Positions 44,449 through 53,775 are shown, numbered from the stretch's first letter. The stretch is 64,000 bases of DNA from CBDCCV01 sp965215025 (GCA_965215025.1 CBDCCV010000001.1:248001-312000); one strand, 5' to 3'. Program-made: numbers and translations. Notes: generated by a model not told the origin, from the letters alone.

Positions 44449-45582
44449 ATGGCGCCTGAACGCGCATCGGACCGGCGGCCCGGTCTTTCTGACGGCGAGC
44501 CTCCCGCAGACGGCCGCCCGGACGACAACCGCCCCTCCGGCTCCGACGATCCCGCACGCGAGACCTCGCACGCGGAGAGCTACCAGGAGGACGGCGAGGA
44601 GGAGGCCTACACGTCCCCCTCGGATGGCGCCCCCCCAAACGACAAGGGAGCCGACGAGGAGGACGTCAGCGACATCCTGGGCACCGACACCATCTTCCGC
44701 CGCATCCTGGCTACGGCGGACGATGAGTTCGACAAGGCCGCACGCCTGCTCTTTTTGAGCGGCATCGCGGCGGGGCTGATCATGAGCCTCTCGTTTATGG
44801 GCCTGGCCTCCGTTAAGGCACGCGTGCCGGCCGACAGCACGGGCCTTGTGCCCAGTATGCTCTATCCGCTGGGCTTCCTCTTCGTGGTGCTGGGGCGCTA
44901 CCAGCTTTTTACCGAGAACACGCTCACGCCCGTGAGCCTGGTCCTGGCGCGGCTGGCCTCGATCCCGCGGCTCCTGCGCATCTGGGGCATCGTCTTCACG
45001 GCCAACATCATCGGCTCGGCGCTGGCGGCGTACTACTACGCCTCGACGGGCATCTTCGGGCCGGAGACGGTCGCCGCCGCCACGGGCATCGGCGAGCACA
45101 TGCTGGAGATGTCCTGGGCCGACACGTTCTTCAAGGGCACCATCGCCGGGTGGCTCGTGGCCGGGATGGTGTGGCTCAACCACGCCTCGCGCGAGGCCGC
45201 CGCGCGCGTCCTCATCGTCTTCTTTTTGATGTACGTCGTCTCCGTGGCCGACCTGGCGCACTGCATCGTCGGCTCCTCGGAGATGCTCTACCTCGTCTTC
45301 CGCGGCGGAGCCTCGTTCTGGGGCGACTTCCTCTGGGGCTTCCTCGCGCCCGCGGCGCTGGGCAACACCGCAGGCGGCGTCCTCCTCGTGGCGCTCCTGA
45401 ACTACGGCCTCACGCGCGAAAAGCGCCTCCCGGACCGAGACCGCATCTCCTGGCGCGAGCTGTTCATGGGCGAGAGAGAGCACACGCCCGAGCAGTCCAT
45501 CTCGGAGGAAGGCCACGCGCGCAAACAAGCCGAGCAGAAGGCGCAGCAGCGACAAAAGACGCCGCAAGGCCGGGAGCTGTGA
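44449..45582 (+). CDS. Formate/nitrite transporter family membrane channel (YfdC-like)
   Basis: The 377-residue protein has an acidic, disordered N-terminal 80 residues, then six transmembrane helices of the FNT fold. Family features include DKAARLLFLSGIAAGLIMSLSFMG, LYPLGFLFVVLGRYQLFTENTLTPV, FKGTIAGWLVAGMVWL and FLAPAALGNTAGGVLLVALLNYG. The last corresponds to the FNT motif around G-N-xxGG. A charged C-terminal tail rich in Lys and Gln ends it. Longer FNT proteins of this type group with YfdC rather than FocA, so the substrate is uncertain. It lies 188 bases after the barrel gene, beyond a terminator, so it has its own promoter. Confidence 0.82.
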   Translation: MAPERASDRRPGLSDGEPPADGRPDDNRPSGSDDPARETSHAESYQEDGEEEAYTSPSDGAPPNDKGADEEDVSDILGTDTIFRRILATADDEFDKAARLLFLSGIAAGLIMSLSFMGLASVKARVPADSTGLVPSMLYPLGFLFVVLGRYQLFTENTLTPVSLVLARLASIPRLLRIWGIVFTANIIGSALAAYYYASTGIFGPETVAAATGIGEHMLEMSWADTFFKGTIAGWLVAGMVWLNHASREAAARVLIVFFLMYVVSVADLAHCIVGSSEMLYLVFRGGASFWGDFLWGFLAPAALGNTAGGVLLVALLNYGLTREKRLPDRDRISWRELFMGEREHTPEQSISEEGHARKQAEQKAQQRQKTPQGREL

Positions 45583-45609
45583 ACGGCCCCGCGCTCAGGC
45601 TTCCGGCGC

Positions 45610-46629
45610 TCAGATCGAGTCGATGAGCGTCGTATCCCGCCTGATGGGCAGCCCGTTAAAGCGGCTCGTGTCACGCCCCGTTGTGTCGCGCGCTGCCGTG
45701 TCGCGCTCCGTGGGCTGGGCGCGGCGCAGGCTGGTGTCGCGCGGCCAGGCCGCCGCCGGCGTGTCCGCGCTGACCTCTTCCTGCTCCTGGGCCTCCTCGG
45801 CAGGGAGGCTGAAGAGCGTGCCCTGGCGCAGGACGATGGTGCCGTTCTGCGTCTGAAGCTCCAGGAGCGCGTTGCCGCTGCCGAGCTGCCCCCGGAACGA
45901 GGCGCCGGCGCCCTCGGGGCTGAGCTGCCGGTTCGTAAAAGCGAGGCCCTCGACGCGGATCTCGCCGGCGCCCGTCTGCGCCTCGACGCGCACGGACGTG
46001 CCCGCTGGGAGGACCACGGTGATGTCGCCGTTGTTGGTTTCGAGGCGGCTCTCGGCCTCGGCCGGGAGGCGGCGCAGGCCCAGGAGCAGGTCGCCCGTGC
46101 GCGTGGTCAGGTCCACGTCCTCGCCCACGCCCGCCGCCGCGATGGGGCCGCTCGTCTCGACGCTCAGCGGCCCCTGCACGCCGGAGAGGCGCACCGGACC
46201 GCTCTCCAGGTTGATGCGCGCCGGCGTCGTAGGCGGCACGCGCCCTTCGACGGCCACGCTCGTGCGCTCGCCCTCCTCGGTGCTGAGGGAGTAGACGTAC
46301 TCGGCCTCGCCGCCGCGCTCGGTGATCTCGATGCCGGAGAGCACCTCGCGCGCGGCGGCGGCGTCCTCGCCGCGGCCCTGCTTGACGAACTGAAGGCGGG
46401 CCACCTCTACGTCGGCCCCTTCGAGGTCCACGCGCCCGCTGAAGCCCTCCAAAACGAGCGTGCGGTTGCCGAAGACAACGCCGCGCTCGACCGTCTGCTC
46501 CACCTCGGCGCGGCCGAGCGTGAGGCCGCCTTCCTCCGTCTGCCCGATGTCGCCCTCGTCCGAGCCGCAGGCGGTGAGCAGGAGGACAGCCGCGAGAGAA
46601 AGCAACCGGAGCGCGTAGGAATCAGGCAT
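45610..46629 (-). CDS. Lipoprotein with DUF4097-like beta-helix domain
   Basis: The 339-residue protein has a lipobox (LLLTAC then GSDEGD). Strand repeats follow in which short motifs recur: LVLEGFSGRVDLEGADV, PARINLESGPVRLSGVQGPLSVETSGPIAAAG, VDLTTRTGDLLLGLRRL and ETNNGDITVVLPAGTSVRVEAQTGAGEI. This is the pattern of DUF4097, a right-handed beta-helix in putative adhesin-like proteins. The tail (~285-339) is rich in R-D-T and looks disordered. It is convergent with the FNT gene. Confidence 0.75.
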   Translation of the reverse strand: MPDSYALRLLSLAAVLLLTACGSDEGDIGQTEEGGLTLGRAEVEQTVERGVVFGNRTLVLEGFSGRVDLEGADVEVARLQFVKQGRGEDAAAAREVLSGIEITERGGEAEYVYSLSTEEGERTSVAVEGRVPPTTPARINLESGPVRLSGVQGPLSVETSGPIAAAGVGEDVDLTTRTGDLLLGLRRLPAEAESRLETNNGDITVVLPAGTSVRVEAQTGAGEIRVEGLAFTNRQLSPEGAGASFRGQLGSGNALLELQTQNGTIVLRQGTLFSLPAEEAQEQEEVSADTPAAAWPRDTSLRRAQPTERDTAARDTTGRDTSRFNGLPIRRDTTLIDSI

Positions 46630-46658
46630 GACCGTAAGCGTTGAGTGGCAAGGGTTGG

Positions 46659-46739
46659 AACGACGAATCATAGACGACGGACGACGCCCTCGGGTTCACC
46701 GCCGAGTTCCAGTCGTCAGTCGTCCGCTGTCAAAAAAGG
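46659..46739. repeat. Palindromic word repeat between ftsX and the lipoprotein gene
   Basis: The stretch built from gacgacgaat, gacgacggacgacg and its complement (gtcgtcagtcgtccgctgtc, 46712-46731) forms a quasi-palindrome rich in the gac/gtc word. Similar gacg-word palindromes occur at 176-222, 10817-10870 and 11796-11820. Confidence 0.45.
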
Positions 46740-47621
46740 TCAGTGCAGCGCCACGCGGCGCACGAAGCGGCGCACGGCGAAGTACGAGCCGACCCAGCCC
46801 AGGACAACGCCCACGCCGATGAGCGCGCCGGCCAGCGCCAGCCCGCCCAGCGTCGTCTGCGCGCCGAGCTGCGGGAGCTGCCCGGCGGCGAAGCGGTAGA
46901 GCGCCCACAAGATCAGGCTCGCCCCCACCCCGCCGACGGCCCCCTGCACGATCCCTTCCACCACGAACGGCCGGCGGATAAACGCATCGGTGGCGCCCAC
47001 GAGCTTCATCGTGCGGATGAGCAGCCGCCGCGCGTAGACGGTCAGGCGGATCGTGTTCGCCACCAGAAAGAGCGCGGCCAGGACCACGAGCGTCCCCAGC
47101 GAAAGGCCCACGATGGAGATCAGGCGCAGGTTCTGCTGCACCTTGACCAAGAGCGCCTGGTTGAAGATGACGTCGTCCACGCGGTTCCACGAGGCGAACT
47201 CCTCGGCCAGGCTCGTGAGGCTGTCGGGCGTGGCGTAGTCCGAGGCCACGCGCACCTTGATCTCGGCCGGGAGGAAGGGCGTCTCGTAAAAGTCCTCGGC
47301 CCCCTCGCCGAAGTCGCGCTCGAAGATCACCTGCGCCTCGGCCGGGGAGATGTACTCGGCCTCCTCTACGCCGGGCGTGGCGGCGGCGCGCGTGCGCAGC
47401 GCCTCGGCCACCGTCTCGCCGGCCTCGTCGGTGAGGTAGATGCGCAGCTCGCCCACGCGCTGCCGCAGCCAGTTCGAGACCTCCTGCGCCTCGAAGGCCA
47501 CCAGGCCGAAAAGGCCGATGAGGACGAGCGCCACCGTCATCGCGCTCGTCGAGGCGAACGCGGCAAACTTGGCCCGGCGCAGGCCGGCCAGGCCCTCGCT
47601 AAGACTGTACGGCAATGCCAC
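46740..47621 (-). CDS. ftsX: Cell division protein FtsX
   Basis: The 293-residue protein has the FtsX layout: one N-terminal helix (AMTVALVLIGLFGLVAFEAQEV), an extracytoplasmic domain (~50-165 with ELRIYLTDEAGETVAEALRTR and EYISPAEAQVIFERDFGE), then three helices with TIRLTVYARRLLIRTMKLVGATDAFIRRPFVVEGIVQGAVGG between. FtsX couples the divisome ATPase FtsE to peptidoglycan hydrolase activation. It begins with GTG at 47621; no ATG fits. ftsE is not adjacent, which is usual in Bacteroidota. Confidence 0.92.
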   Translation of the reverse strand: MALPYSLSEGLAGLRRAKFAAFASTSAMTVALVLIGLFGLVAFEAQEVSNWLRQRVGELRIYLTDEAGETVAEALRTRAAATPGVEEAEYISPAEAQVIFERDFGEGAEDFYETPFLPAEIKVRVASDYATPDSLTSLAEEFASWNRVDDVIFNQALLVKVQQNLRLISIVGLSLGTLVVLAALFLVANTIRLTVYARRLLIRTMKLVGATDAFIRRPFVVEGIVQGAVGGVGASLILWALYRFAAGQLPQLGAQTTLGGLALAGALIGVGVVLGWVGSYFAVRRFVRRVALH

Positions 47622-47622
47622 G

Positions 47623-47719
47623 GGTTGGGTGTGGGGGTGTGGGAGAATGGGGGGGTGGGCGCCGTCTGCAACAGAGGCGTACCCAATCCAAAATCAGAAA
47701 TCAAAAATCAAAAGTCGAA
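47623..47719. repeat. Intergenic low-complexity word repeat between argS and ftsX
   Basis: Two word-repeat blocks lie here: gggtgtgggggtgtggg-type (47627-47657) and aaaatcagaaatcaaaaatc-type (47691-47713). Both are strikingly different from the coding GC. The second block resembles the atttt/aaaat words between hprK and moxR (61355-61440). Confidence 0.6.
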
Positions 47720-49582
47720 TCACATCTGCCGGGGGGCGCTCAGGCCCAGGACGGTGAGGCCGTTCCGGAGCACCGTCTGCGCGGCGCGGGCCAGGTGCAT
47801 CCGCGCCGTGGCGAGCGCCTCCTCCTCGCCGATGATGCGGCAGTCGCGGTAGAAGCCGTTGAACGCCGTCGCCACGTCGCCCAGGTAGTTGGCTACGCGG
47901 TGGGGCGCCTTGGCCTCGGCGGCGCGGGCCAAGGTGGCGGGGAAACGCAGCAGCTCTTTGATGAGGGCCTCCTCGCTGGGGTGCTGCAAAAGCGCGAAGT
48001 CCGGCGCCTCAGCAAAGGCGGCGCCCGTCTCCTCGGCCTTGTCGATGATCGAGCAGATGCGCGCGTGGGCGTACTGGAGGTAGAAGACGGGGTTTTTGTC
48101 GCTCGCCTCGGTGGCCTGGTCGAGGTCGAACTCGAGGTGCGCGTTCGGGCTGCGCATGAGGAAGAAGAAGCGCACCACGTCCGGGCCGGCGTCCTGATGC
48201 GGCTCGCCGTCGGGCGCCTCCTCGGTCCGCTCGGCGGTTTTCTCAGAGAGCGCTTTCTCGGAGAGGACGGCGTTGATCTCGTCCATGAGGTCGTCCAGGG
48301 TGACGTAGGTGGCGCGGCGCGTGGACATCTTCACCGGCGCGCCCGAGCGCACGAGCGTGACGAACTGGTGGATCACCACCTCCACCCGCTGCGGATCGTG
48401 GCCCAGGACTTCGAGCGCGTTCAAGACATCCGGATACGTGGCAATGTGGTCCGCGCCGAAGACGTCAATCATCCGGTCGTACCCGCGCGCGAACTTGTCC
48501 GCGTGGTAGGCGATGTCGGGCAGGCGGTACGTCGGCTCGCCGGTGGACTTGACGAGGACGGTGTCGGCCGGCTCGCCTTCTTCGCCCGTCTTGCCAAAGC
48601 GCGAGGTCTTCAGCCACGTGGCGCCTTCTTTCTCGTAGACGAACTCCTTTTCGCGCAGGGCGCTCAGCGTCTTTTCGATCTCCCCTTTTTCGTAGAGCGT
48701 GTGCTCGTTGAAGTAGCGGTCCATGCGGATGCCCAGGCGCGCGAGCGTGGCTTCGATCTGCTCGAAGATCATCTTCTCGGCCACCTCTTTAAACGGCGCG
48801 ACGTCTTCTTCGTCCAGAAGCGTGATGCCGCGCGTTTCGACGAGGTGGCGCGCGACGTCCACGACGTACTCGCCGAGGTAGCCGTCCTCGGGGAAGCTCT
48901 TGGGGACCTCGACGGTTTGGCCGTCGCCCGCGTCGATGAGCTTGGTGTCGTAGGCGTCGCAGTGCGCGTGCCAGCGCTGCTCTTCCTCGGCGGAGAAATC
49001 GAAGTAGGGCGCCATGTCCTCGTCGGCCAGAAGCTCCTCGTAGCGCGCTTTGACCGACTGGCCGAGGACGCGCATCTGCCGGCCCGCGTCGTTGAAATAA
49101 TACTCGCGCTCGACGTCGTGGCCCGTCCACTCGTAGAGATTGGCCGTCGTGTCGCCGAGGACGGCGTTGCGACCGTGGCCCACGGTGAGCGGCCCGGTGG
49201 GGTTGACCGAGACGTACTCGACCAAGACGCGCTGCCCCGCGCCGCCGTCCGTGCGGCCGTAGGCGTCGCCCGCGTCGAGGATCGAGGCGAGGCCCTGCGA
49301 AAGGTGAGCCTCGGCAAAGCGGAAGTTGATGAAGCCCGGCCCGGCCACCTCGACGGCGGCGATGCGCTCGGGGTCTACACCCTCACGCAGGCGCGCGGCG
49401 AGGTCCTCAGCGATGGTGCGCGGCGGTGCCTTGAGCGCGCCGGCGAGGCGGAGCGCCGTGTTGGTGGAGAGATCGCCGTGCGTGGGATCGGCGGGCGTCT
49501 CCAGCTCCGGCTCGAAGTCGTCCGGCACGCCGTCCATTTCGCTCAGGACAGTGCGGAGGGTGTCTTTGAGGGCGTCGCGCAT
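47720..49582 (-). CDS. argS: Arginine--tRNA ligase
   Basis: The 620-residue protein carries the class I signature NPTGPLTVGHGRNAVLGD (HIGH motif as VGHG), FNDAGRQMRVLGQS, the KMSKS-like PVKMSTRRATYVTLDDL and the arginyl-tRNA synthetase C-terminal helix bundle (LLRFPATLARAAEAKAPHRVANYLGDVATAFNGFYRDC). It charges tRNA-Arg with arginine. About 15 acidic residues sit in an insertion near EKTAERTEEAPDGEPHQ. The ATG at 49582 fits the Arg-tRNA synthetase N-domain. Confidence 0.96.
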   Translation of the reverse strand: MRDALKDTLRTVLSEMDGVPDDFEPELETPADPTHGDLSTNTALRLAGALKAPPRTIAEDLAARLREGVDPERIAAVEVAGPGFINFRFAEAHLSQGLASILDAGDAYGRTDGGAGQRVLVEYVSVNPTGPLTVGHGRNAVLGDTTANLYEWTGHDVEREYYFNDAGRQMRVLGQSVKARYEELLADEDMAPYFDFSAEEEQRWHAHCDAYDTKLIDAGDGQTVEVPKSFPEDGYLGEYVVDVARHLVETRGITLLDEEDVAPFKEVAEKMIFEQIEATLARLGIRMDRYFNEHTLYEKGEIEKTLSALREKEFVYEKEGATWLKTSRFGKTGEEGEPADTVLVKSTGEPTYRLPDIAYHADKFARGYDRMIDVFGADHIATYPDVLNALEVLGHDPQRVEVVIHQFVTLVRSGAPVKMSTRRATYVTLDDLMDEINAVLSEKALSEKTAERTEEAPDGEPHQDAGPDVVRFFFLMRSPNAHLEFDLDQATEASDKNPVFYLQYAHARICSIIDKAEETGAAFAEAPDFALLQHPSEEALIKELLRFPATLARAAEAKAPHRVANYLGDVATAFNGFYRDCRIIGEEEALATARMHLARAAQTVLRNGLTVLGLSAPRQM

Positions 49583-49723
49583 GGGTCGTTGCGTTGGGCA
49601 TTCAGCGGGAGCTGATGACTCAAGAACGGCGTTTGCCGCGTGGAGCGAAAGCGCGCGTGCGCTAAATCGCAGCGAATCTTGCGCACGCCCAAGCAGCGGC
49701 CTGCTTGCAAAAACGTCCGCTTC

Positions 49724-49807
49724 TCATCATCCTGAGCGAATGTGAAGGATCTCCCACGTTGAAAATCACCGGAACCGGGAAGATTCTTCGCCTTGCTCAG
49801 AATGACA
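49724..49807. repeat. Dispersed inverted repeat (catcctgagcgaa/cttcg family)
   Basis: The left arm (49724-49752, catcatcctgagcgaatgtg and onward to aaggatct) is the imperfect complement of the right arm (49781-49807, agattcttcgccttgctcag and aatgaca), giving a hairpin of about 26 pairs with a few mismatches. Elements built from the gagcgaa/ttcgctc word are spread through many environmental genomes. The rest of the 327-base interval 49583-49909 holds only the terminator at 49845. Confidence 0.7.
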
Positions 49808-49844
49808 CGGGGGTGAGGTTGCAGCCTGAGAAACCGTGCAGAAG

Positions 49845-49883
49845 AAAGCGCCCCGCCCGGCGCGGAGCCAGGCAGGGCGCTTT
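49845..49883 (-). terminator. Hairpin terminator after the pseudo-subtilisin gene
   Basis: The arms aaagcgccc (49845-49853) and gggcgcttt (49875-49883) are perfectly complementary; the inner loop is GC-rich. It lies 27 bases past the stop of the minus-strand gene at 49910. Confidence 0.72.
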
Positions 49884-49909
49884 CCCGATGCGATGCTGAG
49901 CGCGGCGTG

Positions 49910-52298
49910 TCACTTCACCACGACGAGCTTGCCGCTCTCGGCGAAGACCTCGCCCGCGCGCAGGCGGTAGACGTAGACGCCGCTCGGCAGCTCACTCGCG
50001 TCAAACGTGGCGCGGTGGTACCCCGCCGGTCGCTCCCTGTCTACGAGGTGCGCTACCTCACGGCCCAGCGCGTCGTAGACGGCAAGCTCGACGTGTGCCG
50101 CCTTTGGGAGCGCGTAGCGGATCTGCGCCCCGGAGCGCGCCGGGTTAGGGTAGCTCCCCTCTAGAGCGAACGCCTCCGGCAAAGCCGCTCCGCCCTCACC
50201 CATCAGGCATGGTCGGGGCGCGTCCAGACCGGCATCATTCCCTGCGGAGCCGCCGCTTGACTCACCGCCTGCCGTAGTGGGACCGCAGCCTCCGCCGCCG
50301 CCGTCAATCACGTGCACGCTCAGTTGGTCGGAGTCGCTTTCGCCGCCGCGCGTGACCGTGACTTTGATGTCGTGGTCTCCAGGCTGATGCCATGCGTGGC
50401 TATAGCTGGACGAGTTGTAACCGACCTCGATCCAGTTGGACCATCCGTCGTTGCGGCGGTACCATTGGTACTCGTAGGAGCCGCCCTCGCCGCCGGTGGC
50501 GTCTGAGTTCCAATAGCCAGTCTGGTCCTGGCTTAGCGTGACGGAGCCGCTGAGGTTGGCGCGCACGGGTGGCGCGGGCGGATCGCCTTCTGTACCAATG
50601 GCCGTGTAGGCGATCTGAAAGTCTTCTGGACTGTCGGGGAGGTCGACCCCTCGTGCGCACTCGTTGTAACCGTTGTGGAAGTCCGCGTTCCAGTAGTAGC
50701 CCCTGACGTCGATTCCCGTCTCGTCAACGGAGATTACCTCAAGACGCTTCGTGAGCGGGTCGTAGTAGGCGGCCACGTCCCCATTGCCGTCGAAATCGCG
50801 CTGTGAGTCTATGCCCTCGCTCTGCCCCCAGCGCACCCACGCTTCAGGTGGACTGGAAAACGTGTTAGCGAAGTCGATACGTGCCCTAAACTCATGTAGG
50901 TCGGCCCAAACGACGCTCACTGTGCGACAGGCGGGTTTCGGAGCGTACTGCTTGTACCCACTGCCGTAGAGCTTAACGTCTTCTTCGACTACCTCATCGT
51001 AATAAACATCGGTGACCGTGCGCCGGGCGCGTTGCACGTCGTTGTTGCGCACAAAGGCCAGCGCCGCGCCCGCGTCGATGGCCCCCGCACCCGTGGCGTT
51101 GTCTTGGCCGGGGTCGGCCACGTCGTAGGCGGTGATCTCCAGAATCTCGTCAATGTCTTCGCTGGAGAGGGGGCTGGGGTCTTCTTCCAGAAGCAAGCTG
51201 GCTACCCCCGCGCCGATGGGGGCCGCAGCCGCCGTCCCGCCGAAGCTGGTGTTATACTGGTCGGGGCCGTCGCCGGAGAGGCCCACCACGTCTTCGGCAA
51301 AGGCGGCCACGTCCACGTAGGGCCGCTCCAGCGTCCGCTCCCATTTGACGATTTGATCATTGGCGTTTTCCGTTATCCCGCCAACAGCCGTCACGTACTT
51401 GTCCAGCATCCCCGGCAGACAGCCCAGCACTTCGGGTTCGTTCACCGCCTCCTGCTTATCGCCCGCCGGGGCGACGACGATCTTCCCGCCTTCTGCGGCG
51501 GCGAAGCCGACGCGCTCGCGGAAAATCTTCAGCGCGTCAGGCGGTACGGGGCACTCGCTTATGCCGGCCGCTTCCCCAAGCCCGCAAGCAACCGTAAGAA
51601 GCTGATCAAGCCTGGCGGCGACCGTGAGCTTGAGGTTGAGCCGGAACGGCCAGTTGCCCGCCTCGGGAGGCTTCGGGAAGGAGAAAGGTCGGTAGTCTTG
51701 AGCGGACGGTATGCGGCCAAACTCGTAGTGGGCAAGCTTCCCCGTGGGGACGCCGAAGGAGAAGAGGTGCACGTCCACCCCATTGGCGCGCCCGCGTTGG
51801 ACCAAATCGCCAAACTTGAGCAGGTCGAGGTAGAACTCCCTTGTGGTCCCGTCCTCTACCGTAAGCGAGATGATGTTATCCTCGTCGTCGCCGGACCGCG
51901 CATCGCGCAGCACGCTGTACGACTGCAACAAGGCTGAGCGGTCGATGCCGGCCATGCCCGTGTTGTTGTTGGTGGTGGCCCCTACGATGCCGATCATTTC
52001 GCTGGCGAAGTCCAGCTTGGGCCGCACCAGAGCGCCCTCTGGGTTGAGCACTCGATATTGAGGAAAGATCCTCGTGATCCTGAATGAAGCCCAGCATGGA
52101 GTAGAGTCCCACCTTTATGCCTGAGGCTCCCGTCGTGTAAGTCCAAGCTTGGTCGAGGTTGTGAACGTCGAAGAGGTACTGCTGCTGGTCCACGAGCGGG
52201 TCGTTCGTCTGGTTCTGCGCCTGTGCCCAGCCGACGCCGGCGAGCAGGAAGGCGATGAGAAAAGCGGCGGTTTTGCGTAGGTGTGAAGCGAAGTACAT
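49910..52298 (-). pseudogene. Catalytically dead subtilisin-fold (S8) secreted protein with T9SS-type sorting domain, one-base frameshift
   Basis: Read from MYFASHLRKTAAFLIAFLL (signal peptide) the protein starts as S8: NLDQAWTYTTGASGIKVGLYSMLGF, then HEDL. At an AAA run (about 52064-52067) one extra base breaks the frame; the continuation is PQYRVLNPEGALVRPKLDF, ending at the stop at 49910. Expected catalytic residues are all replaced. The Asp of the first strand (normally IDTG) reads YSML. HGTHVAG reads FASEMIG. AAAGN reads APAGD. GTSMAAP reads GTAAAAP. After the S8 fold come an Ig/PKD-like domain (TLSQDQTGYWNSDATGG) and the same C-terminal sorting domain as in the product of 29976. The frameshift may be a sequencing error; the lost triad is independent of it. 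It is paired with the lipoprotein gene upstream. Confidence 0.75.
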
Positions 52299-52437
52299 AA
52301 AGCTGCCTCTGTTGGTTTATGCGCGTAGTGAAACCGTTTCAGGACGCGCCGGGTAAGGCAGCCACAGCAAACGCGGCTGCGCCCCCTGCCAAGAGGCAGG
52401 CACAGAAAACCAGAGCGCGTCCGTTTGTTTTTTCAGG

Positions 52438-52466
52438 CCGCCGGGGTGGTACCAGCACCTCGGCGG
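52438..52466. promoter_or_regulatory. Leader hairpin between lipoprotein gene 3 and the pseudo-subtilisin
   Basis: ccgccggggtggt (52438-52450) faces agcacctcggcgg (52454-52466) with two mismatches and a tiny loop, flanked by A/T-rich runs on both sides. It occupies the same place between lipoprotein and protease genes as the elements at 27344 and 29858. Confidence 0.4.
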
Positions 52467-52817
52467 TTTTCTTTTACTTCGTTGCGGCGTTCAGACGAAA
52501 GCGATTCACCTCCTCGTTCGATCTGGTTAGCTCACTTGCGAAGGTTCAGGGCTTGGGTTTCCAGCGGCGGGAATTGCGGCAGCGAGTCCGGTTGCGTGGC
52601 GAAGAGCGGCGCGGCCTCCAATGTGGCGAGGTCGAGCCGGAACGGGATGTAGCGCGCGCCCGGTCCCCGGTGCACGTCGCGGCGGAAGACGACGTACTCG
52701 CCGGAGTAGCTCCAGCGCGGGTTATCACCGCCAAGTTCGGTGACGCGGCGCACGTTTTCCCCGTTGCTGTTCATAAGGAAAAGCTGATCGGCGTTTCCAA
52801 CCTCGCGGCTGTAGAAA

Positions 52818-53775
52818 ACCCAAGTTGTGACCTACAGGCCAGTGGTGATGCTGCAGGCCAACACGAACAAGACCACCTTCAACTCGAACCCGCGCGCGGT
52901 GACAGCATGGATCGACTTCGGCAAGAGCCGTTCGATGAGACTACCGGCGGTCTCGATTGCCTTGCGGGTGTAGTGCTGCACGAAGGCGACGAACTGCTCC
53001 ACGGGCCGCTTCGAGTTCTTGCGCCGCATCGGCGAGAGGGTCACGCCCTGGCCGGCAGCGAGTTCGTCCTCAACGAAGTAGTCGTTGTAAGCTTTGTCAC
53101 TGTAGATGGTCGCGCCTTCGGGCAGGTCGTAGCTGAAGTAGTCAAGCGCGCGCACGTCGCTGTGCGAGCCGGGCGTGAGCACCAGTTCCACCGGACGCCC
53201 CTCGGAAGTCGTCAGAAGATGAGCCTTCACGCCGTAGAAAAAACGCCGTTTCGAGGCGGTGTAGCCTCGAAAAGCGCCGCCGGTCTCTTCCAGCGGATAA
53301 AGGCGCGAGCGCCGAATGCGGATGTCGTCGCAGCAGGCTACGGGGAAGGAGTCAATCAGGAAGTCGTTGCCTGGAGACTGACCTTTCCAGCACCGGCCCA
53401 GGACCTCGAAGAGGCGCACGACCAGGGCGGTAAGCCGGTGCAGGCGCCGGTTGAACTGACTGCGAGAGAGCATTCTGGGAATGAGGTCAGGCCTGCAGAG
53501 GTGCTCGCGCGCGGACTCGAAGTTGCCGCCGAAGTAGCGCGCAGCCACGAGGGCGGTGGTGATGACCTCGGCATCGGACATGGTGCTTTGGGCGTCTTCG
53601 CGGTGGCCGAGGGCTTTGAGAAAGTCGTCGGTGAGGCAGTAGATTGCAGTGATGGCGGTGTCCATGGCAGCGGCGTTGAGGTGGGCAAACTTGGCGGTTT
53701 ACCGGCTCAACATGGCGCCTGGACATCGCCATTTTCAACTATGGCCGCTACGCTCGCATAGGTCACAACTTGGGT
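52818..53775 (-). mobile_element. IS982-like insertion sequence, copy 2 (complete)
   Basis: The ends are the same 16-bp inverted repeats as in copy 1 (5061-6018), in the opposite orientation. The flanking target shares cta on both sides with an offset of a few bases, less clean than the tacta around copy 1. The encoded transposase is identical in sequence to that of copy 1. It lies inside the propeller lipoprotein gene. Confidence 0.9.
52832..53665 (-). CDS. IS982-like (DDE) transposase, copy 2
   Basis: The 277 residues are identical to those of the transposase at 5171-6004, with the same catalytic Asp-Asp-Glu positions (FLIDSFPV, IYSDKAYNDYF, ETAGSLIERL). No damage is seen, so both copies may be active. 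The long open frame on the opposite strand across the element is a shadow. Confidence 0.88.
   Translation of the reverse strand: MDTAITAIYCLTDDFLKALGHREDAQSTMSDAEVITTALVAARYFGGNFESAREHLCRPDLIPRMLSRSQFNRRLHRLTALVVRLFEVLGRCWKGQSPGNDFLIDSFPVACCDDIRIRRSRLYPLEETGGAFRGYTASKRRFFYGVKAHLLTTSEGRPVELVLTPGSHSDVRALDYFSYDLPEGATIYSDKAYNDYFVEDELAAGQGVTLSPMRRKNSKRPVEQFVAFVQHYTRKAIETAGSLIERLLPKSIHAVTARGFELKVVLFVLACSITTGL

Noticed and set aside
47615..49615. 666-residue open frame on the plus strand opposite argS
   Set aside because: It mirrors argS exactly, is rich in Arg, Val and Glu and carries no recognisable motif; argS has HIGH and KMSKS motifs.
52319..53761. 480-residue plus-strand frame crossing the IS and the gene upstream of the pseudo-subtilisin
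   Set aside because: It is antisense to the transposase; the same antisense protein segment also appears at the other IS copy, so it only reflects codon bias of the element.
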